NCBI GenBank assembly: GCA_028564925.1
Contig: CM053026.1
Span: 605,760,457-605,824,456 of the forward strand
Length of the DNA stretch: 64,000 nucleotides
Source: Lithobates sylvaticus
Taxonomy: Eukaryota > Chordata > Amphibia > Anura > Ranidae
Direction: 5' to 3'
Notes under the pieces: generated by a model
Databases searched by the model: none
The model's input: only the letters and a program-made list of their open reading frames with translations
What the model was told of the DNA's origin: nothing
Made by a program: the position numbers and the translations under genes
In this document: positions 12,111 through 22,500 of the stretch, piece after piece
Position numbering within the stretch: the stretch's first letter is position 1
Layout: every line of letters begins with the position of its first letter

Positions 12111-12654
12111 CACATGCCTGTGATGATCGTATCAAATGTGAGTAGCCTGTACATATGATTTACCAATAAATTGTTTTGTTACGTCTACACCCAGAGGGCC
12201 CCTCTCTTTGTATCTTTGTTACATCTCAGTGCTGCTGATTTTTACTGCCACTTTTTCTCTACATGTATATACTCAAAAAATGCCTTGTGTTTACTTTAAT
12301 TGTTTTAGCCAATTGCAAAACAGTAGCTAACATTTAAAAAATATATATTTTAGAAGGCCAAATATACATCTTTTTTTTTTTTTTTTTTTATTATAATCTT
12401 TATTAATTTTTCCACCTTTAAAACATGTTTACAACTTAACACAATATTCCAGGCACAGTGTCCTTTTTACATACATTTTGTACTTAACGCATAGGTATAC
12501 CTCTTTATAAAGATAAAGAAAGAGCACTCTGTGTTCCCTCCACTAGAAAGGAGGGAGCCGCTTTTTGGATAATATTTCCTGGATTTACTCCTATCTCATT
12601 ATCCCCCCTTTCCCTATTGCATTTCCAACCTCCCCTCCCCCCCCACCCCCCCCT

Positions 12655-12854
12655 CTATTCCAGCTGTATCTGGTGTATTCCCTCTATCCACGGTCTCCAC
12701 ATCCTATCAAATTCTTTCATATTATATCTCTTTATATACGCGGCTCTCTCCTTCGGGAGGGTTTCATTCATTATATCAATCCAATTCTTTACTGTGGGTG
12801 GCAACTGTGATTGCCATCTCATCATTATCGTCTTCCTGGCCTGAAACATGCCCC
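12655..12854 (-). pseudogene. L1 ORF2, C-terminal end (distal exon-like piece)
   Basis: Minus-strand text RGMFQARKTIMMRWQSQ... through EGIHQIQLE and a stop is the extreme C-terminus of L1 ORF2. It is separated from the rest of ORF2 only by the TTAA element. If the element and one TTAA are removed, the codons on either side (…STTVAI at 17.93 kb and LRGMFQARK here) are in frame, which proves both the insertion site and the TTAA duplication. Confidence 0.9.
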
Positions 12855-13400
12855 TTAACCACTTGCCGACCGCCCCATGTAGATATACGTCGGCAGAATG
12901 GCACGTACAGGCAGAACCACGTACCTGTACGTGCCATTCTTTAGGCGGTTGGGGGGTCCGATCGGACCCCCCTCCGCCGGCGGGGACGGTCGGCATCGCT
13001 TCAGGAGCGATCCGGGACGAGGGGACGGCCAGTGGTTTCTGGCCACCCCCTCGCGATCGCTCCTGGCGAATGAAAAGCTTCCCCTTCCTGTCTATTGTAT
13101 AGACAGGAAGGCGGAAGTGATGTCACGCTCGGTGCGCCGGTCTATGTGACCGGAGACGCCGAGCGGCGAACATGTTAAGGTTAGTGCACAACACTACACT
13201 GACACCAGTACAGTTAGGCACACAAAACACCCCCCTGTCACCCCCTGATCACCCCCCAGATCACCCCCTCCCCCCCCAGTCACAGTGTCACTAATTGCAG
13301 TGATCATTTATTTACTGATCACTGCATTTAGTGTCAGTGTGACTGTAATAACTGTCAGGGCAGTTAGTTTTAGGTCCTAGGTAGCCCCCTACCCCCCCCT

Positions 13401-14340
13401 AATAAAGGTTTAACCCCCTGATTGCCCCTAGTTAACCCCTTCACCCCCTTTTGCCAGTGTCACTAAGCGATCGTTTTTCTGATCGCTGCATTGTGTCGCT
13501 AGGTAACCATTTTTTTTTTATTTTAACCGCCATGTTTTATATAGGTTCATAAATAGTTTTATAGGTCAGGTACCCCCATATTACAACCTAAATAAAGGTT
13601 TTAACCCCCTGATTGCCCCTAGAGTTAACCCTTTCACCAGTAATCACCGTATAACTGTCACTGGTGACGCTGGTTAGCCAGTTAGTTATTTCGTTATTTA
13701 GGTTCCCCGTCAGGTTTTTATATAGCGTCAGGTACCCCCATATATTACCTAATAAAGGTTTAACCCCCTGATTGCCCCTAGTTAACCCTTTCACCCCCTT
13801 TTGCCAGTGTCACTAAGCGATCGTTTTTCTGATCGCTGCATTAGTGTCGCTAGGTAACCAGTTTTTTTTTTAGGTTAACCGCCATGTTTATATAGGTTCA
13901 TAAATAGGTTTATAGGTCAGGTACCCCCATATTACAACCTAAATAAAGGTTTTAACCCCCTGATTGCCCCTAGAGTTAACCCTTTCACCAGTGATCACCG
14001 TATAAAATGTCACTGGTGACGCTGGTTAGCCAGTTAGTTATTTCGTTATTTAGGTTCCCCGTCAGGTTTTTATATAGCGTCAGGTACCCCCATATATTAC
14101 CTAATAAAGGTTTAACCCCCTGATTGCCCCTAGTTAACCCTTTCACCCCCTTTTGCCAGTGTCACTAAGCGATCGTTTTTCTGATCCCTGCATTAGTGTC
14201 GCTAGGTAACCAGTTTTTTTTTTGTATTACTGTTACGGGTGACGCTGGTTAGTTAGCTTGTTTTTTATACTGTCAGGGCACCCGCCATTTATTACCCAAT
14301 AACGGTTTAACCCCCTGATCGCCCGGCGGGTGATATCAAT
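13401..14340 (+). repeat. 350-bp tandem repeat, about 2.5 copies
   Basis: AATAAAGGTTTAACCCCCTG recurs at 13401, 13751 and 14103, giving periods of 350 and 352 bp. Each unit also holds a related half-unit (AATAAAGGTTTTAACCCCCTG, first at about 13590), so the array has an internal sub-repeat of about 187/163 bp. Neighbouring units are nearly identical. The third unit degrades after about 14220 and has a deletion. Confidence 0.9.
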
Positions 14341-15057
14341 TAGGTTTTAGGGTCAAATAAGGTCTGCGTCGCCCCAGGTTAGTGCCAGTACCGCAAACAC
14401 CCACGCGCAAAGCATACACCTCCCTTAGTGGTATAGTATCTGAACAGATCAATATCTGATCTGATCAGATCTATACTAGCGTCCCAGCAGTTTAGGGTTC
14501 CAAAAAAACGCATTGTTAGCGGGATCAGCCCAGATACCTGCTAGCACCTGCGTTTTCCCCCTCCGCCCAGCCCAGCCCACCCAAGTGCAGTATCGATCGA
14601 TCACTGTCACTTACAAAACACTAAGCACACATAACTGCAGTGTTCGCAGAGTCAGGCCTGATCCCTGCGATCGCTAACATTTTTTTTGTGGTAGCGTTTT
14701 GATTCAGTCGCTAACAGTCAGGAGCTTTTTTACCTGTGAATCTCAAAAAAATAAAAAAAACAAAAATAGTTGTCGTTTTATTGTTCTCTCTCTCTCTCTA
14801 TTGTTGCTCTTTTTTTACTCCATTCTATTCTGCAATGTTTTATTATGTTTTATCATGTTTTATCATGCTTGCTTTTCAGGTATGTAATTTTGTTTACTGT
14901 GTTTTAGTGTTAAGCATTTTTTTGTTTTCAGGTGCGCCATTCAGTTGCAGCGCGGATTTATTTATCTTGACAGCAACAGCGTTTGCTCCCACGATACATA
15001 AAGCCGCGACTCCAACGCTGTAGGAGGTGATTTCACCACCACAGTTAAAAAAAAGAG

Positions 15058-15198
15058 CATATATGCCGAAGCATGGGGGCAGCAGGGGGCGGGGAGGAGC
15101 GATTGGCTCCTAATGCCACGTACATACGGTCGAAATTCCGACCGTGTGTACACGGCATAACTTTTGCGGGAGGATGCCCCCATGCATCGGCATATATA
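15058..15198. repeat. Small fold-back inside the TTAA element
   Basis: CATATATGCCGAAGCATGGGGGC (left arm, 15058-15080) is the inverse of GCCCCCATGCATCGGCATATAT (right arm, 15175-15198) with about one mismatch. A shorter hairpin around CGGTCG/CGACCG lies inside (about 15127-15143). It could be a nested short MITE or a native stem of the host element. Confidence 0.6.
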
Positions 15199-15762
15199 AA
15201 TGGTGCATGTATGCCCATCATTAGAAGTGGGTGGATGAAGGGAGGTATTCTAATGGTGGGCATACCCACCAATCAATCTCTTTTTTTCGTTCAGCCAAGA
15301 GGCTGCATGAAAAAAAAAAAGATTACAATATATGTCCAGTATGTTGCTGGACTTTGAATGGTTATACCAGAATGATGCCTGCAGGTTTAGGTATCATCTT
15401 GGTATCATTCTTTTCAGCCAGTGATCGGCTTTCATGTAAAAGCAATTCTAGCGGGTAATTAGCCTCTAGACTGCTTTTACAAGCAGTAGGAGGGAATGTC
15501 CCCCCTCCCGGATATAAACCGCGCCATTGGGAAATTGGGAAAGCATTTTATCACACCAATCTTGGTGTGGTCAGATGCTTTGAGGGCAGAGGAAAGATCT
15601 AGGGTCTAATAGACCCCAATTTTTTCAAAAAAAGAGTACCTGTCACTGCCTATTGCTATCATAGGGGATATTTACATTCCCTGAGATAACAATAAAAATC
15701 ATAACAAAGAAAAAAAATGGAAGGAACAGTTTAAAAATAGAATAAAAAAGCTAAATAAATAA

Positions 15763-15795
<33 letters not shown>

Positions 15796-16404
15796 CACCC
15801 CTGCCCCCCCTTCTCTTGCGCAAAGGCGTACACAAGCGTTGGTCTGGCGTCATATGTAAACAGCAATTGCAGCATGCATGTGAGGTATCACCGCGAAGGT
15901 CAGATCGAGGGCAGTAATTTTAGCAGTAGACCTCCTCCGTGAATCTAATGTGGTATCATGTAAAGGCTTTTAAAGGCTTTTAAAAATGTATGTAGTTTGT
16001 CGCCACTGCGTGTTTGTGCGCAATTTTAAAGCATGTCGTGTTTGGTATCCATGTACTCGGCCTAAGATCATATTTTTTATTTCATCAAAAATTTGAGCAA
16101 TATAGTGTGTTTTAGTGCATTAAAATAAAAAAAAGTGTATTTTTTCCACAAAAAATGCGTTTGAAAAATCGCTGCGCAAATACTGTGTGGAAAAAAAAAA
16201 TGCAACACCCACCATTTTAATCTGTAGGGCCTTTGCTTTAACAATATATATAGTGTTTGGGGGTTCAACGTAATTTTCTTGCAAAAAAAAAATATGTTTT
16301 CATGTAAACAAAAAGTGTCAGAAAGGGCTTTGTCTTCAAGTGGTTAGAAGAGTGGGTGACGTGTGACATAGGCTTCTAAATGTTGTGCATAAAATGCCAG
16401 GACA

Positions 16405-17447
16405 GTTCAAACCCCCCCCAAATGACCCCATTTTGGAAAGTAGACACCCCAAGCTATTTGCTGAGAGCAATGTTGAGCCCATTAAATATTTTTTTTTTTT
16501 GTCCCAAGAGATTGAATAATGAAAAAAAAAAAATATATATATTTTTTTTACAAAAAGTTGTCACTAAATGATATATTGCTCAAACATGTCATGGGCATAT
16601 GTGGAAATACACCCCAAAATACATTCTGTTGCTTCTCCTGAGTACGGGGATACCACATGTGTGGGACTTTTTGGGAGCCTAGCTGCGTACGGAACCCCAA
16701 AAACCAAGCACCGCCTTCAGGCTTTCTAAGGGAGTAATTTTTTTATTTCACTTCTCACTGCCAATCACAGTTTCGGAGGCCATGGAATGCCCAGATGGCA
16801 TAAAACCCCCCAAAATGACCCCATTTTGGAAAGTAGACACCCCAAGCTATTTGCTGAGAGGTATTGTGAGTATTTTGCAGATGTCGCTTTTTGTCACAAA
16901 GTTTTGAAAATTGAAAAAAGAAAAAAAAAAATATTTTTTTCTTTACTTTCTTCATTTTCAAAAACAAATGAGAGCTGTAAAATACTCACCATGCCTCTCA
17001 ACAAATAGCTTGGGGTGTCTACTTTCCAAAATGGGGTCATTTGGGGGGGTTTTGTGCTATTTTGGCATTTTATGGCCTTCGAAACGGTGATAGGTAGTGA
17101 GGAGTGAAATCAAAAATTTGCACCCTTAGAAATCCTGAAGGCGGTGCTTGGGTTTCGGGGCCCCGTACGCGGCTAGGCTCCCAAAAAGTCCCACACATGT
17201 GGTATCCCCATACTCAGGAGAAGCAGCAAAATGTATTTTGGGGTGCAATTCCACATATAACTATGGCATGTGTGAGCAATATATCATTTAGTGACAACTT
17301 TTTGAAGAAAAAAAAAATTATTTTTTATTTTTGTCTTTATTCAATCACTTGGGACTAAAAAAAAAAATATTCAATGGGCTCAACATGCCTCTCAGCAAAT
17401 AGCTTGGGGTGTCTACTTTCCAAAATGGGGTCATTTGGGGGGGTTTT
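16405..17447. repeat. 1.04-kb palindrome inside the TTAA element
   Basis: The arms of about 500 bp are inverse copies around a centre near 16930. The block CCCATTTTGGAAAGTAGACA appears forward near 16425 and 16820 and inverted near 17010 and 17400. TAAATGATATATTGCTCA (16565) matches TGAGCAATATATCATTTA (17273), and the GAGCCTAGCTGCGTACGG block (16676) is inverted near 17160. So each arm itself holds two copies of the 50-bp block. Confidence 0.85.
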
Positions 17448-17922
17448 GTACTTCTCTGCCATTTTAGCACCTCAAGAAATGAAATAGGCAGTCATAAATT
17501 AAAAGCGGTGTAAATTCCAGAAAATGTACTCTAGTTTGTAGACGCTATAACTTTTGCGCAAACCAATAAATATACGCTTATTGGCATTTTTTTTACTAAA
17601 GACATGTGGCTGAATACATTTTGGCCCAAATGTTTGACTAAAATTGAGTTTATTAGATTTTTTTTTATAACAAAAAGTAGAAAATCTCTTTTTTTTTCAA
17701 AATTTTCGCTCTTTTTCCGTTTATATCGCAAAAAATAAAAATCACAGAGGCAATCAAATACCATCAAAAGAAAGCTCTATTTGTGGGAAGAAAAGGACGC
17801 AAATTTCGTTTCGTTACAAAATTGCATGACCGCACAATTACCAGTTAAAGTAGTGCAGTGCGAAATTGAAAAAAGACCTCTGGTCCTTAAGCTGACAATT
17901 GGTCCGGGGCTGAAGTGGTTAA

Positions 17923-18426
17923 TATTGCCACTGTTGTACTTTTTGTTTCACCCTTTTCCTGTCTATACCCCAGAATGCAAAGTACCACTTCCCTTTCCAC
18001 TTCTTTTTTAAATATGCTCTTCAATACTTTTGTCACCCCTTCCCAGTACCGGAAGAGCTTAGGGCATCTCCATACCATATGGACCAGGTCCCCCAGCCCC
18101 TGGCACCTCGGACACTTATCATTAGGTCTTCTTCCAAATTTACATAACAACTTTGGTGTATAATACGCTCTGTTGAGTAGCATCAGATGCGAGAATCTCT
18201 GTGCGGGCGAAACCGATATCAGGATGCTCTCTGCGGGCTTAGTTCTAATATTCTCTTCCATTGTCCCTGTGAAATGGCCCCCAAATCCTGTTCCCATTTT
18301 TTTTTTACCTCCAACAGCTTTTCTTCGCCTAGGGTCCCTCTGTTCAATAGTTTGTATATCACTGATATTAATCCTTTGGTGGATCCTGGCTCCCCAATAA
18401 CCTGTAGCACTGGTAATTCCTCCCAT
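17923..18426 (-). pseudogene. L1 ORF2, C-terminal zinc-knuckle region
   Basis: The minus-strand frame contains CPRCQGLGDLVHMVWRCP, a Cys-x2-Cys...His...Cys arrangement typical of the L1 ORF2 C-terminus, then RYWEGVTKVLKSIF. It is in a different frame from the 970-codon part to its right, with the shift at the A/T homopolymer near 18300, so one frameshift separates the two. Its downstream end is the TTAA insertion point. Confidence 0.88.
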
Positions 18427-21131
18427 ACCATAGGTTGGTTTCGAAACTGGGCTTCTAGGGCATGGCTTATTTGAAGATAACTAAACTGTGTATTCTGGGG
18501 GATATCAAATTCCCTTTTTAGTACTTCGAATTTTTTTATGGTCTGACCATCGTATATTTGGCTCACTTTTTTAATTCCCCTATTTTCCCACTCCCTGATT
18601 TTCCCCATTATACTTAATTCCTGTAAATTACTATTGTTCCAAATTGGGGTATATATGTTAGTCTCCGTATATTTTAACTTTTTTTTAACGACTTTCCAAA
18701 TTTTACTGACCATTTTTGTTGTTGGGTTCTTAGCCCCAAACGACCCTGCCTCTAAAGTTTCTATTATGGTCTCATGTAGCGCGCCCGTCAAAAGAATTTT
18801 TCCATTAGGGGACCCACCCTCTTGGGCACAACATCCCACTAATTGTTGTAACTGAGACGCTAGATAGTATATCTCAGGATTGGGCAATGCAAGACCCCCT
18901 TCCCCTGATGGGAGTTGCAGAGTACGAAGCCGTATTCTTGCCTGTCCCCCCTTCCAAACCAATTCCCTAAATAGACTCTCAATTTTATCAAACCATTTTC
19001 TAGGGATCCATATGGGGGCATTATGGAGCACATACAACAGTTGGGGCAGCCAGATCATTTTTATTAATGAACATCTACCGGCACTAGACAGGGGGAGGGA
19101 TTTCCAGATTTTTATTTTCTCCCTAAACTTCCCCAATATTGGTATCAGATTATTATGCAAGTATTGATTGGGATCTCTTGTTATCCTGATCCCTAAATAT
19201 TTAAGGGAATCTACGACTGCTAATTTAGGGCTATTCCATAGCATCCCTTCCCTTATTTCGGCCATCGGAAGGAGCTCCGACTTTGTCCAGTTGATCTCTA
19301 AACCCGTGAAGCTACCAAACCTCTCCACAACTTTCATTGCTTCCTCCAATGAGTGTTCTATGTCCCCCAGGAAGAGCAATATATCATCAGCATATAATGC
19401 TATACGCTCCTCTCCTGAGATCCTACGGAAACCAACAATGTCAGGGCTCCTTCTGATGTACTCCGCAAGGGGCTCCATTGCTAACGCAAAGAGCAAGGGC
19501 GATAAAGGGCACCCCTGCCTGGTTCCCCTTTCCAATTTTATTTGATTTGAAAATCTATTGTTAATTTTTAATCTAGCTACTGGTCTGTCGTAGAGCATCT
19601 TGATCCACCCGATCAGCGTGGGTCCAAATCCAAACTCTTCCAGTATACGCCAAATGTATTCCCACTCTATAGAGTCGAAGGCTTTGGTCACATCCAATGA
19701 TAATATCGCCTTCGACCCTATATTATCTGTTGGCGTTTGAAGATTTAAAAAAGCTCTCCTTATATTTGTGCTGGTTGATCGGTTTGCTATGAACCCAGAC
19801 TGATCAGGGTGGACCAATTTTGGAATAACTTTATCCATTCTAGCTGAGATAACTTTAGCTAAAATTTTTGCATCCGTGCACAAAAGGGAGATTGGCCTAT
19901 ACGAAGCGGCATCTAGGGGATCTTTCCCTTCCTTATGAAGTACAATGATGGTAGCTTCTCTCATTGACTCAGGGAGATAACCCACCTCCATTGCCCCCCC
20001 TAAAGCCTTCAATAGTTCCGGGAGCAGAATATCCCCATAGTATTTATACGTTTCCGTTGGGAGACCATCCGGACCCGGAGACTTTTGATTTGCCATGTCG
20101 GCTACAGCCTGTTGTAATTCGGAGAGCGTTATTGGGGAATCCAGACCAACTCTTTCTTCAAGTGTTATCTTCGGAAGGGCTACCTTCCCCAAAAAACTCT
20201 CCATCGTTGATCTCCCCGCTCCCCTTACTCGTGCAGAGTATAAGTTCCTATAGAACTCCTCGAAACTTTCCAGTATACTTTTGGAGTTCGAGGTTACTCC
20301 CCCGTCTCTACTCCGAATCGCTGATACGTTACTGGGGGCCCTGTTCGCCCTTGCCACCTGGGCCAACATCCTCCCCACCATCTCTCCCTCCATGAAGGCC
20401 TCCTGCCTCTGTAACAACTGTTTGGTCTCAACTCTCTGGATTACACATAGTTTATATTCCTGTTGTTTTTCCAGCCATTTTTCTTTCCCCTCCATTGTTG
20501 GGGCTAAAATATAATTATCCTCTGCTGCAGCCGCTTCCCTCCTTTTATTTTCTTCTTGTGCCCTTACCCCCTTGTTGTACTTCGCCACCTGCTGAATTAA
20601 TAATCCCCTCAAGAAAGCCTTAAGGGTATCCCATATAATCCCTGATTCTGCTGTGTTTGCGTTGACTACAATAAATTCTCTCAGTGTTAGTGGAATGGTA
20701 TCTATACTTCTGAGTATCTCAAACCAGCACGGGTTAATTTTCCACCCCCTCAATATTTCCTCCCTTCCTATCTTTAAACTAAGCATAAGAGGGGAGTGGT
20801 CCGAGATCCCCCTTGGCCAATACTCAACTGCTTCTACTAGCTCCAGTGCCCTATCGTTTCCCATCACCATATCGATTCTGGAGAGGGTGGAGTGTGTGGC
20901 CGACCAGCAAGAAAATTGCTGAGCGTCAGGGTTCCGCACCCTCCAGAAGTCTATCCAACCCACCTCCTCCATAAACCGACTCAACTGCCCTTTCTTCATG
21001 TTTTCTGCTACCCTCTGGGCTGGAAATCTGTCCATATTGTAATCCAATACCTGGTTAAAGTCACCTATTATTATGATTGGTATTCTCTGCTTATCCAACA
21101 GGAACTCGTTTAATTTAAGCATAATCTCCAT
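18219..21131 (-). pseudogene. L1 ORF2: endonuclease C-part, reverse transcriptase, thumb/C-domain
   Basis: The 970-codon open frame encodes the L1 enzyme that nicks DNA and copies L1 RNA into the break. Residues 1-120 are the second half of the APE-type endonuclease (GDFN at 23-26, LSRIDMV at 83-89, SDHSPL at 110-115). Reverse transcriptase motifs follow: SPGPDGLPTETYK (351-363), YRPISLL (411-417), LSLDVTKAFDSIEW (478-490), RGTRQGCPLSPLLFAL (535-550) and the catalytic YADD (580-583). All look intact. The frame is joined to upstream endonuclease text across a G11 tract (21139-21149) with a one-base phase change, and to the C-terminal zinc-knuckle frame by a shift near 18300. The homopolymer shift could be a sequencing error; the 5' inversion nevertheless makes this copy inactive. 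Confidence 0.92.
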
Positions 21132-21290
21132 TTTAAATGGGGGGGGGGGACATACACATTTGCTATCACCATCCTTTTATCTTCAATTTGACAACAGAGA
21201 AATATATACCGGCCCGTTTCATCTAAGATGGCTTGCGTGCAGGAAAAATTCACCCCTTTCTTCACCATTATGCTAACCCCTCTACTGTAT
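21132..21290 (-). pseudogene. L1 ORF2 endonuclease, middle part
   Basis: The minus-strand frame reads SRGVSIMVKKGVNFSC, then GRYIFLCCQIEDKRMVIANVYVP, typical of the middle of the L1 endonuclease. It meets the inverted 5' segment at about 21290; the text before SRGVS in the same frame is not endonuclease. Confidence 0.85.
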
Positions 21291-21908
21291 GTATGGGTGG
21301 GGGGGGTGGCACAGTGGGCGGGTATGAGAGGATGTTGATAAGGGTGTATGTGAAGAAAGGGATAAGAGTATGGGATAAGGTCACTGGTAGTCCCCGGGGG
21401 GTTCACCGAGAGAGGTGAGGAGGGGTGGAGGGGGGCAAGGGGGGTAAGGGGGGGGAGGGGGGAGAGGGGGGAGGGATGGGTATGGGTAATATTCCAGATC
21501 AAAGGTGTGTAAAGGGCCAAGAAAAAAAAGGTACATCCACTGAAAAAAAAAAAAAGAGAGAATTATGGTAGATGCACAGAAGAGGGAAGTAAAAAGGGAG
21601 ACACATAGAGCTTTTCAACGGGGAACCACTAGGATAATGGGTGAAAACACGGTTATAGAGATAAAATATTACTGATTAAAATACATTGGGTGAAAAATTA
21701 CGCAATTTAAAATATTAAGAATTGGGTCATGGAATATAAGAGGGTTAGGCACAGCGGGTAAGAGGGCAATAGTGTTTTCTATGATGAGGAACTATGGGAT
21801 TGATGTGGCTTGCCTGCAGGAAACCCATTTAACAAAAGAAACAGCCCAACAACTACAAAGGCAGAATGGGGTATACCAATTTCAGTACCACTTGGTTTAT
21901 GGTTCATA
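21291..21908 (+). pseudogene. Inverted 5' segment of the L1: ORF1-ORF2 spacer and ORF2 start
   Basis: Plus-strand text near 21712-21906 reads RIGSWNIRGLGTAGKRAIV..., then GIDVACLQETHLTKE and ...YHLVYGSY, the first part of the L1 endonuclease with its Asn and the QETHL Glu. It stops exactly where the minus-strand part would take over (SRGVS at 21290) and lies in opposite orientation, as twin priming predicts. The upstream portion (21291-21700) is non-coding spacer with a very G-rich tract at 21415-21480. Confidence 0.88.
21415..21480 (+). other. G-rich tract with quadruplex potential in L1 spacer
   Basis: The plus strand has at least six runs of four or more G within 66 bp, separated by one to four bases. 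In L1 orientation (inverted segment) the G-rich strand is the RNA-sense strand. Confidence 0.7.
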
Positions 21909-21923
21909 CAAATATACATCTTT

Positions 21924-22500
21924 AACCCCTTCAGTACCACGTTATAGTCAAAAGACGGCTACGATGCAGTCCTATAGTTCTGAGAGGTTGTCCATAGACG
22001 TACTTTCCCTTAGTGCCCTGATTATCAGTGCAAGCAGCATTTTGAGGCGCTTTCCTCCTAGAAGTGAAATTAATGGGCAGCGCCGGCGAATCGCCACCAA
22101 AGAACCTCATCATCGGCACTTTGCGGGCACTTTTAACCCTTTTTCGCCCACTAGCGGGAAGTAAAAGCGGCCCACTAGTGGCCGAAACACTCGTTTTAGT
22201 GGTGCTTTAGCGCCGTGTAAGTGCAGCTTTTCGGTCGCTAGCGGGGTGCTTTTAACCCACGCTAGCAGCCGAAGAAGGGGTTAAACCCCCCCTGTGTTGC
22301 AACGCTTCAGAAGCACTTTTCAGGCGCATTGGAAACGCTGCCCACGCATTCCAATGAGCAGCGCTCCCAATCCTCAAAGATGCTGCTTGCAGGTCTTTTT
22401 TCCCATCACGCAAGCTTTCACACTCGGGAGGCATTGGAGGCAGTATTCAGGCTCTTCACAGGTGCTATTTCTAAACTGCCTCCAGTGTGAAAGGGGTCTA
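21924..22500. repeat. GC-rich dispersed repeat, probably a degenerate MITE
   Basis: The block from the L1 insertion point to about 22500 is much more GC- and CpG-rich than its surroundings. It has repeated AGCGGGAAG/CACTAGTGG/CGCTAGCG-type words and ends ...CCAGTGTGAAAGGGGTCT, a terminus I recall from frog repeats. No clear terminal inverted repeat or duplication was found. The open frames inside are chance. Confidence 0.45.

Larger units (their letters stand above)
10041..12230 (-). mobile_element. 5'-truncated Penelope-like (Neptune-type) retroelement
   Basis: The insertion is flanked by CTTTGTTACATCTCAGT at 10041-10057 and 12214-12230 (at least the last 13 bp are a true target duplication; CTTT may be shared with the element). 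Read on the minus strand: an inverted copy of the 3' region at 12110-12217; a zinc-finger plus GIY-YIG coding remnant at about 11578-12110; a long AT-rich untranslated part; a hammerhead-like motif at 10566-10625; the 3' arm at 10270-10380, whose shared text includes ACCAATAAATTGTTTTGTTA; and a tail of about 200 bp. The reverse transcriptase is missing, so this is a truncated copy. Terminal repeats in inverted orientation and a C-terminal GIY-YIG nuclease are known Penelope features. Confidence 0.8.
12859..17918 (+). mobile_element. 5.06-kb non-autonomous TTAA element inside L1
   Basis: Flanked by TTAA at 12855-12858 and 17919-17922, it starts CCACTTGCCGACCGCC and ends CCGGGGCTGAAGTGG, so the outer 6 bp (CCACTT/AAGTGG) are inverse. 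It carries no transposase-like frame. The interior is modular: a GC-rich left part, a 350-bp tandem array (13401-14220), a small fold-back (15058-15198), an A-rich low-complexity tract near 15755-15795, a 1-kb palindrome (16405-17447) and an AT-rich right end (17520-17918) shared with the copy at 39095-39818. The TTAA target suggests piggyBac- or Kolobok-type mobilisation, but the tip CCA differs from the usual piggyBac CCY, so the superfamily is open. Confidence 0.85.
12359..21923 (-). mobile_element. L1-family LINE insertion with 5' inversion, split by a TTAA element
   Basis: The 15-bp direct repeat CAAATATACATCTTT lies at 12359-12373 and 21909-21923. Inside it, at the left, is a long T run, the poly(A) tail of a minus-strand LINE. 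ORF2 ends at about 12655, is interrupted at a TTAA by a 5.06-kb element, resumes at 17923 and runs to about 21290. From there to 21908 the 5' part is inverted and reads on the plus strand. This is the layout produced by twin priming during L1 integration. The ORF2 body is a single 970-codon open frame, so the insertion is fairly young. Confidence 0.92.

Noticed and set aside
12848-13149. Several frames at the left end of the TTAA element
   Set aside because: GC-rich palindromic end (CCGCC/GGCGG), open in many frames at once; one frame runs on into the L1 ORF2 end only by chance.
18880-20922. Plus-strand frames opposite L1 ORF2
   Set aside because: Shadows of the 970-codon minus-strand frame.
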